Source of the DNA: Macrostomum hystrix | Taxonomy: Eukaryota; Platyhelminthes; Macrostomidae | NCBI GenBank assembly: GCA_950097015.1 | Contig: CATNEN010000014.1 | Coordinates: 1,674,001-1,738,000, forward strand | DNA length: 64,000 nucleotides | Reading direction: 5' to 3' | The notes under the pieces: generated by a model | What the model saw: the letters and a program-made list of their open reading frames with translations, nothing else | Database searches by the model: none | What the model was told of the DNA's origin: nothing | Made by a program: the position numbers and the translations under genes | Shown: piece by piece, positions 32,001 through 41,112 of the stretch | How positions within the stretch are numbered: position 1 is the first letter of the stretch | Layout: the number at the start of each line of letters is the position of its first letter

Positions 32001-34035
32001 CCCAGCTGCTCACTTTGAATCCCAAACTAATCCCCAGCTACTCACTTTGAATCCACAGCTGCCCCCTTTAGAATCCTAGACAATTCCCCGACTGCTAACT
32101 TTGAATCCTGAAAACTCCGAGGCAACGTTGTTCCCGAAAGAGCTCACGGGCTTCTCAAAAATAGTTACGGAATTATTGCTATGCGGACGAGCAATTAGAC
32201 CGTAGATAATTAAATGTTAAATGTTTCATGCGCAACAAGTTAATGGCTCCACTCCTGCAAAAATAGCCGAAATGGGAAAGCGTTAGCCGTAATCTTAGCC
32301 TGAAGACGACAAGCCCTCAAACTTCACAACTTAACAGGCATTCTTTTGATCTCATTTGCAAGGCCCAGTGCAACTACTGGCTCTGGCCGCCTTTATCTCT
32401 GTTTACAAGCGGCATTCGCTGCAAAATACAGAATAGCAACAAAGCTTAAGAAAATTGCGCAGAAAAAATGCACGAGAACTTATGACTGCAGTTCAAGAAA
32501 CTAAACTAGCAGATATAGTGACACAGAGTCTAACAGGTGACCCTTGAGTATAACAGGTAACTTTCCAGTCTAACAGGTAACCTTTCAGTCTAACAGGTGA
32601 CTCTACAGTCTTACAGGTGACCCTCCAGTCTTACAGGTGACCCTCCAGTCTAACAGGTGACCCTCCAGTCTTACAGGTGACCCTCTAGTCTAACAGGTGA
32701 CCCTCCAGTCTAACAGGTGACCCTCTAGTCTAACAGGTGACCCTACAGTCTAACAGGTGACCCTCCAGCCTAACAGGTGACTCTACAGTCTAACAGGTGA
32801 CCCACCAGTCTAACAGGTGACCCTACTGTCTAACAGGTGACCCTCCAGTCTTACAGGTGACCCTCCAGTCTAACAGGTGACCCTCCAGCCTAACAGGTGA
32901 CTCTACAGTCTAACAGGTGACCCACCAGTCTAACAGGTGACCCTACTGTCTAACAGATGACACCTCAGTCTAACAGGTAGCTATTCCTCCGCAGAACAGG
33001 TGTCCCACACGCACCTGCATGCCAACGGCATCGGTGGGGCTAGTGACAATCTCGACGAGTTCATCTAGGCGCCGCCTGTGCAGGCTCTCGGCGGCCTCAA
33101 GCATGGCGGCCATCAGCCGGTGGACGGCGCGGCACGCCTGCACGCTGTCGGCGAACATCCCGCGCCGGCTGAGCAGCTCCTGGCGGGTGTGCTCAACAAA
33201 CTGTCGCTCCAGCTGCAGGTAGGCCCTGACCAGGTCGGCCAGTAGGCCGCTAGGCGAGCTGCCCGACTCCGGCGATGCATCCGCGGCGACATCGGCGGGC
33301 GAGGCCAGGCGGGGCGGCCTGCGCTGCAGCTCCTGCTGAATGCAGCTGGCCAGCTCCTTTAGAGATCAGCGGGGCGGCAATTTGGCCCGGATGAAGGACA
33401 AAGAGCTAGCAACAGATGTGCTCAGAGACCACTTTTGATTTATTTACCTGCGAGACCACTCGGCGTTGCCTGGGGTTGTCCAGGTGATCGATGGAGGCCA
33501 CGCGGCGCACCACGTTGAGGTTGCTGCGCATCAGCTGGCGCTCCTCCCGCAGGCTGTCTATGGTCTTGGCCTGGTCCAGCAGGTCGCAAGCGGCCTCGAA
33601 CACCACGAACCTGGCCCGGTCGTCCAGCTCACTGAAGTCCAGCTGCTTCAGCAGGCTGTACTTCGGCTTCTTCTCAATGAGCTGGTTCAGCACCAGCTGC
33701 ACATCGGCGGTCATTGTGGAGCTGCCGCCGCCCGCCGGTCCGGCGACGCTGCCGGGCCTCTCGGGCCTGTCCACGGACACCGGGCCAATGGAGTGCCTCG
33801 CGCCGGCGGGCCCTGCCACCAGAGACGGCACTGCGATGCTCTGGGGCCGCGGCTGCAGTTTGGGCGAGGACTGCGGCTGTGGCTGCTGTTTCGGCTGCAC
33901 CAGCTGGTTGGCGTCTCCGCCGGGCAAGGAGCGCCTGTGATCAGCCAGGTGAGCAGGCGGATGCCCATTGTATGGGTCCAGGCTGCCTGAGATCTGCACC
34001 TTGTGCTTGGACTTGGACGAATGATTGGCGCCCAT
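29076..34035 (-). CDS. SPATA18: MIEAP-domain (mitochondria-eating protein) family member
   Basis: Likely relative of SPATA18/MIEAP, a p53-linked mitochondrial quality-control protein. Three exons, all phase 0: 33448-34035, 33015-33356 and 29076-29465 (or from 29486, both in frame), about 440 residues. Exon 1 begins MGANHSSKSKHK, a fit to the N-myristoylation rule (Gly2, Ser6), then a Gln/Pro-rich linker and helices LNQLIEKKPKYSLLKQLDFS and FEAACDLLDQAKTIDSLREE. Exon 2 is helical (LADLVRAYLQLERQFVEHTR, CRAVHRLMAAMLEAAESLHR). Exon 3 matches the MIEAP C-terminal pattern: CSAWCWRAVCSN, then VACCLWPVLRQGRTVICKAL and VQT. An upstream TTG-initiated extension was rejected. Intron 1 is only 91 bp; intron 2 is 3.5 kb, mostly arrays. 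Family assignment rests on the C-terminal motif and is moderate; a missed middle exon is possible. Confidence 0.62.
29632..32055. repeat. 32-bp minisatellite, ~75 copies (MIEAP-like intron 2)
   Basis: The largest array here, about 2.4 kb. The unit core is ACTCACTTTGAATCCCAAAC plus TAATCCCCAGCT. Variants: TCATTTTG, GCTGCTCAC, CAGTAGCTCCC. Rare markers (CCCCACCTACTC, CAAACCAATCC and a five-C run) occur twice in the same order 833 bp apart, showing a block duplication of 26 units. On the minus (gene-sense) strand most units contain AAAGTGAGTAGC, a full donor hexamer. Confidence 0.97.
32056..32519. other. Unique spacer between arrays (MIEAP-like intron 2)
   Basis: About 460 bp of non-repetitive intron between the 32-bp and 20-bp arrays. 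I looked for a middle exon of the MIEAP-like gene on the minus strand and saw no convincing one. Confidence 0.4.
32520..32985. repeat. 20-bp minisatellite (MIEAP-like intron 2)
   Basis: About 23 copies of TCTAACAGGTGACCCTCCAG. A six-unit block (32761-32880) is repeated almost exactly 120 bp later (32881-33000 side), shown by the shared order of CAGCC, CTCTACAG, CCCACCAG and CCCTACTG variants. Each unit reads ACAG|GTGA on the plus strand, antisense to the host gene. Confidence 0.97.
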
Positions 34036-34460
34036 GCTACGGAGCAGAGCCGGGGATGCGGCTTCTCGGCCAAGAAATTCTGTAGGCAAGAAATCCAGAG
34101 AGGCGCCTGTCGGAAGTTGGTCCAACTGCTCAGCAGAGCCTGAGTAGCCCTAATATGAGCTGCAGCAGCGGGTCACACAGTTCACACTACAGGTTTTGAG
34201 ATCTCTACCTGGGCTCTACGTCCGAATCTCCGCAGCCATGCCGTATCGATCGCTCTCTGGCCGTAAAACACGAGAAGCTCGTAGAAAACGCCGCCAACCC
34301 CATCTCTCTCCACACCTTCAGCGCAGATGCGTCAGCCACCCCCGCCCACCGAAGATAAGATAAGCCACCTGCTCTGCGCTATCCATGAGCATTGAATTGA
34401 ATGTCAAAACAAATGTCCTAAGATTTCTGAGCGATTCAAATCAATGCACCACGCTTAGGC
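34036..34460. other. Upstream flank of the MIEAP-like gene
   Basis: About 420 bp between the start codon and the 25-bp array. It should hold the promoter and 5' UTR. I recognised no TATA box or other clear element. It contains GATAAGATAAG at about 34355, a GATA-type double site of unknown relevance. Confidence 0.35.
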
Positions 34461-34461
34461 T

Positions 34462-35668
34462 AAACCTGGGGATCTGGATGAGAACTCAACCTGGGGATCT
34501 GGATGAGAACTCAACCTGGGGATCTGGGTGAGAACTCAACTTGAGGATCTGGGTGAGAACTCAACCTGGGGATCTGGGTGAGAACTCAACCTGAGGATCT
34601 GGGTGAGAACTCAACCTGAGGATCTGGGTGAGAACTCAACCTGGGGATCTGGGTGAGAACTCAACTTGAGGATCTGGGTGAGAACTCAACTTGAGGATCT
34701 GGGTGAGAACTCAACTTGAGGATCTGGGTGAGAACTCAACTTGAGGATCTGGGTGGGAACTCAACCTGAGGATCTGGGTGAGAACTCAACCTGAGGATCT
34801 GGGTGAGAACTCAACCTGGGGATCTGGGTGAGAACTCAACTTGAGGATCTGGGTGAGAACTCAACCTGAGGATCTGGGTGAGAACTCAACTTGAGGATCT
34901 GGGTGGGAACTCAACTTGAGGATCTGGGTGAGGACTCAACTTGAGGATCTGGGTGAGAACTCAACTTGAGGATCTGGGTGAGAACTCAACTTGAGGATAT
35001 GGGTGAGAACTCAACTTGAGGATCTGGGTGAGAACTCAACTTGAGGATCTGGGTGAGAACTCAACTTGAGGATCTGGGTGAGAACTCAACCTGAGGATAT
35101 GGGTGAGAACTCAACTTGAGGATCTGGGTGAGGACTCAACTTGAGGATCTGGGTGAGGACTCAACTTGAGGATATGGGTGAGAACTCAACTTGAGGATCT
35201 GGGTGAGGACTCAACTTGAGGATCTGGGTGAGGACTCAACTTGAGGATCTGGGTGAGAACTCAACTTGAGGATATGGGTGAGAACTCAACTTGAGGATCT
35301 GGGTGAGAACTCAACTTGAGGATCTGGGTGAGAACTCAACTTGAGGATCTGGGTGAGAACTCAACCTGAGGATCTGGGTGAGAACTCAACCTGAGGATAT
35401 GGGTGAGAACTCAACTTGAGGATATGGGTGAGAACTCAACCTGAGGATATGGGTGAGAACTCAACTTGAGGATCTGGGTGAGAACTCAACTTGAGGATCT
35501 GGGTGAGAACTCAACTTGAGGATATGGGTGAGAACTCAACTTGAGGATATGGGTGAGAACTCAACTTGAGGATCTGGGTGAGAACTCAACTTGAGGATCT
35601 GGGTGAGAACTCAACCTGAGGATCTGGGTGGGAACTCAACTCAACCTGAGGATCTGGGTGAGAACTAA
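34462..35668. repeat. 25-bp minisatellite, ~48 copies, intergenic
   Basis: Unit core GAGGATCTGGGTGAGAACTC plus AACTT. Two-state positions (CTGGGG/CTGAGG/TTGAGG; CTGGG/ATGGG; GAGAAC/GAGGAC) change in patches along the array, recording its growth. It lies upstream of the MIEAP-like gene and downstream of the unrecognised gene at 36662. Confidence 0.97.
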
Positions 35669-36100
35669 GCCTGGGGATTTGCAGCGGGTACTTTTGTCTC
35701 TGAGCAGTTGCGAAATGATGGACACCAGGCTCACGCCACACCAGTTTTATTGCAGCGCAAGATGTGGAACTGCAAAGCAGAAGATTGAAAAATGCAGACG
35801 GAGGCACAGGCATTTTTCGTGTATTTTTGAGTCACTCATTTGTCGAATCGGTTTCCACTGCTTAGTGTCAGTTTCTGACCACAAAATCTAAGTTTAAAGA
35901 TCATAAAACACGCTGGGCCAAGTAACTTGGGACTGGCAGCAAACGATAAATGCAAATTGACAGCGAGCAGATGAAATGGGTAGCGGCACAATGCTATCGG
36001 CTTTCCGGGATAAACCAGATTTAATCATCAGAAATGCGGAAAAATCGGGAATTAAAATGTGGGACTAATGTGGCGCGTAACTGTGACAGTGCTGGGATTT
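35669..36100. other. Intergenic spacer
   Basis: AT-rich, with no gene recognised. Short open frames on both strands have no family motif. Confidence 0.35.
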
Positions 36101-36505
36101 TCGGGATTTAGGAAATTCTGCAGAGGATTTTTCATAATTTGAGAACACTGCTGGGATTTTTTAGATTTAGGAATACTGCTGGGATTTTTTAGATTTAGGA
36201 ATACTGCTGGGATTTTTGGATTTGAGAATACTTCTGGGATTTTTGGGATTTGAGAATACTTCTGGGATTTTTGGGATTTGGGAATACTGCTGGGATTTTT
36301 TAGATTTAGGAATACTGCTGGGATTTTTGGGATTTAGCAATACTGCAGGGATTTTTTCATTTAAGAATACTGCTGGGATTTTTGGGATTTAGCAATACTG
36401 CTGGGATTTTTTTGGGATTTGGGAATACTGCTGGGATTTTTGGGATTTAGCAATAACTGCTGGGACTTTTGGGATTTAAGAATACTGCTGGGATTTCTTT
36501 GAGAT
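36100..36505. repeat. Degenerate 24-30-bp tandem repeat
   Basis: About 13 imperfect copies around AATACTGCTGGGATTTTTGG followed by GATTTAG, with variable length. It is older looking than the other arrays. It lies 3' of the minus-strand gene ending at 36662. Confidence 0.88.
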
Positions 36506-36661
36506 TCGGGTAAAACAGCCCAGCATTTTTTGAGATTCAGAAAAAGCAGGTGGGAACTTTTTCGGATTCTAATAAAAAAACTGTGATTTGACATAAGATC
36601 GGAGAAAACTTTTGCTAATTTTGTATGGCATTCATAGAAAGCTGCAGGGAAATAATGCGAG

Positions 36662-37878
36662 TCATTCCAATTTAAAGAAGCCGCCGCCGCCGTCGCCAAC
36701 GACCTGTTCGTAGGCCTCGCCTTCGCCCTCGCCGCTGTCGGAGCCCAGGTTGATGGGCGATATGGGGCAGAGCCGCTGGCCCAAGTCGCCGGCGGTCGGC
36801 AGAAACTCCAAGTCGCCTTCTTCGTTGAAGTCGAACGATTCGGCGTCGTCGAATTCGCCGCCACCGAAGCCGCCGTTGCCGCCCAGCACCTGGATGACGC
36901 TGTCGTGGAAGCCGCCACCGATGTCGCCAAAGATCGCAGCTGGACCGCTGGCCTCCGCAGCACTTCGATGGCCGAAGCTTCCCAGCTCGTCTTCGTCGTC
37001 TTCATCTTCGCCGAAGTTCAGAGACATGGCGGCCGGACAGCGGCGGTGCCGTCGGCCTCCAGGACTGCGCGACGCAGTCAGCAGATGCAGCGAGGACAGG
37101 CGGCGCGCGTGCGGAGGCGGCGACGCGGCGTAGGTGGATCTAATGGGTTGCGAAAAACTCTGGTCAATGAGATCACAGAATTCAATCGGATCACAGAATT
37201 CAATGGGATCACAGAATTCAATCGGATCACAGAATTCAATCGGATCACAGAATTCAATCGGATCACAGAATTCAATGGGATCACAGAATTCAATGGGTTC
37301 ACAGAATTCAATGGGTTCACAGAATTCAATGGGTTCACAGAATTCAATGGGATCACAGATGTCAATGGGATCACAGATGTCAATGGGATCACAGGATTCA
37401 ATGGGATTACAGAATTCAATGTGAATACAGGATGTTTGGTATTACTGAAATCGTAGATGGATCATGGGAATCGAAGATGTGATCATGGAATCAGTTATTG
37501 GATTACGGGTACCGAAGATGGGATCACAGGAATCGAAGATAAGATCACAGGAATCGATAATGGTAGTTACCTTGCTGTGGCGGCGCACTCGTCCAGTCGC
37601 TGCACCCGCGGCAGGCCGTGAAGTCCGCGCAGCGCCCGGCCCGCCCACTCTTCATCGGCTTCGTCGGAGCTGGATGAGTCGCTTATGAGGCGCCTTCGCT
37701 GACGACGGCGCCGCTTCAGCTGCATGGCGGCTGCGGCTGCGGCAGACAGCGGCCGGGCGGGCGTGGGCAGCTCGCGGTGGCAGTAGGGCTCGCCGAGGAA
37801 GATGGCGATGCCGGCCAGCGAGTGCAGATCGAAGCCTGGCGGGAACGAGAAGTCCGTCTGGGTGGGTGCGTCGGCGGC
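36662..37878 (-). CDS. Unrecognised protein with acidic C-terminus, partial
   Basis: I do not recognise this gene. Two exons are supported: 37571-37878 and 36662-37139, with donor GCAAG|GTAACT and acceptor ACCCATTAG, restoring the frame through a split Arg codon. Exon A opens after TTCCCTGCAG with AADAPTQTDFSFPPGFDLHS and LAGIAIFLGEPYCHRELPTP, then a basic run (KRRRRQRRR, a possible nuclear signal) and ISDSSSSDEADEEW, a candidate CK2-type acidic serine cluster. Exon B has a basic/Pro segment, then MSLNFGEDEDDEDELGSFGH, Gly-rich FGGGEFDD, EEGDLEFLPTAGDLGQRLCP and ISPINLGSDSGEGE, ending GGGGFFKLE. A shorter protein could start at the internal Met (37027). At least one 5' exon is missing. The codon bias is GC-rich like the neighbouring genes, which supports its being real. 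Confidence 0.6.
37165..37560. repeat. 18-bp minisatellite in the intron of the unrecognised gene
   Basis: About 14 clean copies of TCACAGAATTCAATGGGA (18 bp; one in each contains an EcoRI-type GAATTC), then diverged relatives (GATGTCAATGGGATCACAG, GGAATCGAAGAT) up to 37560. It fills the intron between the two exons. Because 18 is a multiple of three it opens long false frames. Confidence 0.93.
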
Positions 37879-37914
37879 CTGCAGGGAAGAATAAAGTCAT
37901 GTTCGCATATATAG

Positions 37915-37970
37915 AGACTAGCCCAGCTAGGCCAGATGTACAGCCAGCTGCAGCTATTGTACATCCCTTA
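37915..37970. mobile_element. SINE 3'-core fragment
   Basis: AGGCCAGATGTACAGCCAGC followed by TGCAGCTATTG matches the 3' core seen at 10381-10440 and 47010-47080. It is a short remnant lying just outside the exon at 37571-37878. Confidence 0.5.
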
Positions 37971-39470
37971 TAAAACCTGCACACTGCTAACTGATCAGTC
38001 CGTGGACAATAAGCTAGTAAATAAATAAATAGCTAATAGTTATTAGGATAAAATAGATACATAAAATTTATTTAGATAGAAAACAAAATAAGTTACCATA
38101 TGTCTGTTACGAGTGTATTTTATTACTAGACCTACTAGACATAATACTATGTAGCTTCTAACTACGAGCTAGTAGTGTCACTATAACAAATAGACAAAAT
38201 GCTACGTATGACACATTAAAAAATAAGTGCTTAATGCTTTAAAATGTATAGTACGAGTAATAATGATTTTTATATCAACTTAAGGCTGACATGATGCGAA
38301 CTTATTTTAGCCCGGTTATCACAAAGTGAACAGCATTGAACTATTTGAGTCGGCTGAGCTGGTGAGTAGCCGATTAGAGATTGGTTGCGGTGAGTTTGCT
38401 TTATTTGATCTTCCTGTTTTGCATTTTCAAGGCCCTGTGCAGTCTATGAGGAGACGTTGAAGTTCGCGACTGCCCATCGGTCGTGGTTTCATTTTTAAAT
38501 ATTCGTGAGTGCCAGTGTATGCGATTGTTGTATACGCGTATTCCGTTAATGAGCATTATTTCCTTTTTACCTTGCGTGGCAGTATATGTACGAAATCATA
38601 TTTTATAGAAATGCTATTTGGCATAGCCATCTTTATCTCCCCTCTTTTTCGATTTTCCCTGCTGATTCTGTTCAGCATTTGATCTTCCGATCGTTAGTCA
38701 CCCAGCATTCGGTTGTCGCACCATTTCGAGGTATGGATTGTAAAAATGAGCATTCAATCATAAACATTTTGCTTTCTTGAGAATAGCCGATATAGATGTT
38801 TAAACAAAAAGTCTCTCAATTTGGCGCAGGAATCTCGCCCATCTCAACAAACTAAAAAATGGCTTGAACGACGTTGTCAGTTATGTGCATTGCCCAATTG
38901 CAAATCGCTTCTTAGGAAGCACCTATCCGAAGATATATGGCAGGAATTAAAGTGCGTGACAATTAATATGAGGATGAGGATGAGGGAATGAAAGGAAGGT
39001 GATGATAAGTTCACACTTAGCAGCACCGCTAAGAAGCCGTAGCGTTTTTGCTAGAGATCACGAAGTAGACCCGGGAAAGAATAAAACGGCGATGATGAAA
39101 ACTCTGGAACTAACGCAAAGAAAAAAACTATAAGAAGGATGAAGGAAGGATGAACAACAGTAGTAAAATATGCAATTTGCTTAAACGCGCTACTTAAAGT
39201 AACATCACATGGAAACCTTAGCTATAACGTTGAATCTATTTTTAGAAATGAGTCATGCGCTATTTTTAGAAACAAAGTCATGTTACATGAAACCGGAGAA
39301 CCGGTTCTCGACAGCTGTATTTGCTTGAATTCCAAATATGGTAAAACAAACAATCATGACTCATCGGTTTCTGAATCTGTATTTACACAATAAACAACTA
39401 AACTCACAATCATGACCCACTAAACAAATATGTATAACCTAAGTAAACACCCGGTAGTAGAACCGGTTTT
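37971..39470. other. AT-rich flank of the mobile-element district
   Basis: About 1.5 kb with no supported gene. The composition changes here from GC-rich genes with arrays to AT-rich sequence without arrays. Small open frames are AT-rich and lack motifs. Confidence 0.4.
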
Positions 39471-39482
39471 CCCCCAAAATTT

Positions 39483-39560
39483 TACTATAAATACAAGCGA
39501 AAATCCGAGCTAAAAATTCAGACTCGGAGCGGTCCACCGGACTTCAAAACAGCCTTACGA
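39483..39560 (+). promoter_or_regulatory. Candidate TATA promoter
   Basis: TACTATAAATACAAGCG gives a strong TATA box at about 39485. About 30-35 nt downstream lies TTCAGACTCGGAGC, which could hold the start site. A strong donor-like GCA|GTAAGTGTCACG follows at about 40088, so a spliced leader exon feeding the open frame at 40396 is possible. This is inference from consensus words only. Confidence 0.4.
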
Positions 39561-40395
39561 AGAAGAGGAATCATCTCTGAGGGAAAAACAAGTGGTAAGC
39601 GCTTAACTAGACAGATTTATTTATTACTAGTAATCGTTTTTTAATTGAACTAAGTTTAAGAGAGCCACATATCGTCGATACATTTGAGAAAGGCCTCCTT
39701 GTTTCCTAGGATACATTCCTAGAGGATTATTGATTGATTGATTTGAGTTATCCGTTATCTTTCGGAGGTAACGAAGAAGACGCCCTTTAGGAGGACCTAT
39801 TAGAGAGACACAAGAGAGAATTCGATTGTTCACTAGGGCGCATGTTTCTATTGTGAATTCCGAGCTCGAGGAAACCGACAGGTAATCTGATTCGCTCTTG
39901 TCCTTTATTGGCCAACAGACAAATTAAAGCGCGACAGACTAGCAGCTGCCAGGAAGACAAAGAAGACAAGACTACAAAGACTCAAGAAGCATAGACTCGA
40001 AACTTCACGGTCGACCGGAACAAGAAGAACTACCGGATTACAAGGACCCAGAAGACTACAAACTACTTAAGGAAGAAGAAGCAATCGCAGTAAGTGTCAC
40101 GTGACTGTTATAAATTCCTAGGCGATTGTTCCCCATTGTCTAGAAGTGGGAGTTTCGTGTGTCTGATCAACACACAAAACTCTTTAGACGAAGCGGAACG
40201 CAAGAGACAAGGGTGGAGCAGAGGACAACGATGGACCATAAAAACACCAACGACTGGCCCCACAGAAGGACAGACCTAAAGTTTAAATGCAGATGACAAA
40301 GGCGAACCTAGAAAAAAATGTGCAAGTGAGGGGGCAATGTTCCTGGTGCCAGAAAGTACTTAGCCAATTAGAAACGAAACCCAACAACCGATAGA

Positions 40396-40814
40396 ATGGC
40401 TTGTGTTCGCGTTCGACGGCAAGCGGCTAAAAATGCACTAAGAGCGTTGGAGTTGGACAGCGACAGCGACGAAGACGCTCAAGAAGTTGGAGCTGCGGAA
40501 GAGTCGTCGGATGAGTCTGAAAACAGCGATGAAGAGGCCAACAGCAATGACTACGTTGTTAACGAGGCTTGGGAGCACGTAACGCACGAGCAAGACGGTC
40601 GTCCCAACCCTGTCCCCGAGTTCTTAGGAACGCCAGGAGTGAGTCCGACATTGATGCTCCTCTTATAACAGCCGCCCAATCCGTCAGTATGGTGTCAGCG
40701 AGGGATGCTCAGCAGCCTACATCCCGAATGGAACCGCAACAGAATCTAGCAGCTGCTATTTCTGGTACATTTCACAATTGCCAGTTCCATGTTCACATCA
40801 ATAATCGTCTGTGA
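40396..40814 (+). pseudogene. Frame-broken companion open frame of the recombinase district
   Basis: An ATG at 40396 starts MACVRVRRQAAKNALRALEL, followed by an acidic Ser/Glu/Asp region (DSDSDEDAQEV, ESSDESENSDEEANSN) and VVNEAWEHVTHEQDGRPNP. The frame stops at 40668, but the next frame continues without stop as ESDIDAPLITAAQSVSMVSA to AAISGTFHNCQFHVHINNRL. That terminal G-x-F-x-N-C-x-F pattern also ends the recombinase protein at 42906 (NGKFENCSFQI), so both belong to one element type. One base is missing at about 40630-40650, or a splice was missed; the GTGAGT there pairs with no acceptor of suitable phase nearby. Function unknown. Confidence 0.5.
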
Positions 40815-41013
40815 GTTGAATTTAATATAATAACAATTTAATTGAAAATGTAAAACTTGTAGTTTTGCTCTGATTCAGTACACGCTTATGTTGAAAAGTA
40901 CATTTTTTACTGTTTGTATTTTTGTGTGCTACGTTATGCAATAAAAAATAATATATATTCCTTTGAGAAGTTTTACCATAGACATTTGAAGCGTGCAACA
41001 ATGGGAGATTATT

Positions 41014-41108
41014 CATATGGTACAAGAGGTAAACAATAAGCAAAATCACGAGTGGCGTAGCCACTTTGGCGAGATCTTTGCTTATTGTTTACCGATTGTA
41101 CCATATGA
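41014..41108. repeat. Near-perfect 31-bp inverted repeat (hairpin)
   Basis: The left arm CATATGGTACAA, three bases, then GTAAACAATAAGCAAA pairs with the right arm TTTGCTTATTGTTTAC, then TTGTACCATATG, with mismatches only in the short GAG/CGA spacer. The loop of about 33 bp contains a smaller palindrome, GTGGC-GTA-GCCAC. The inner word GCTTATTGTT is shared with the inverted repeats of the adjacent recombinase element, so it may be a deletion derivative of the same family. Confidence 0.85.
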
Positions 41109-41112
41109 CTAA

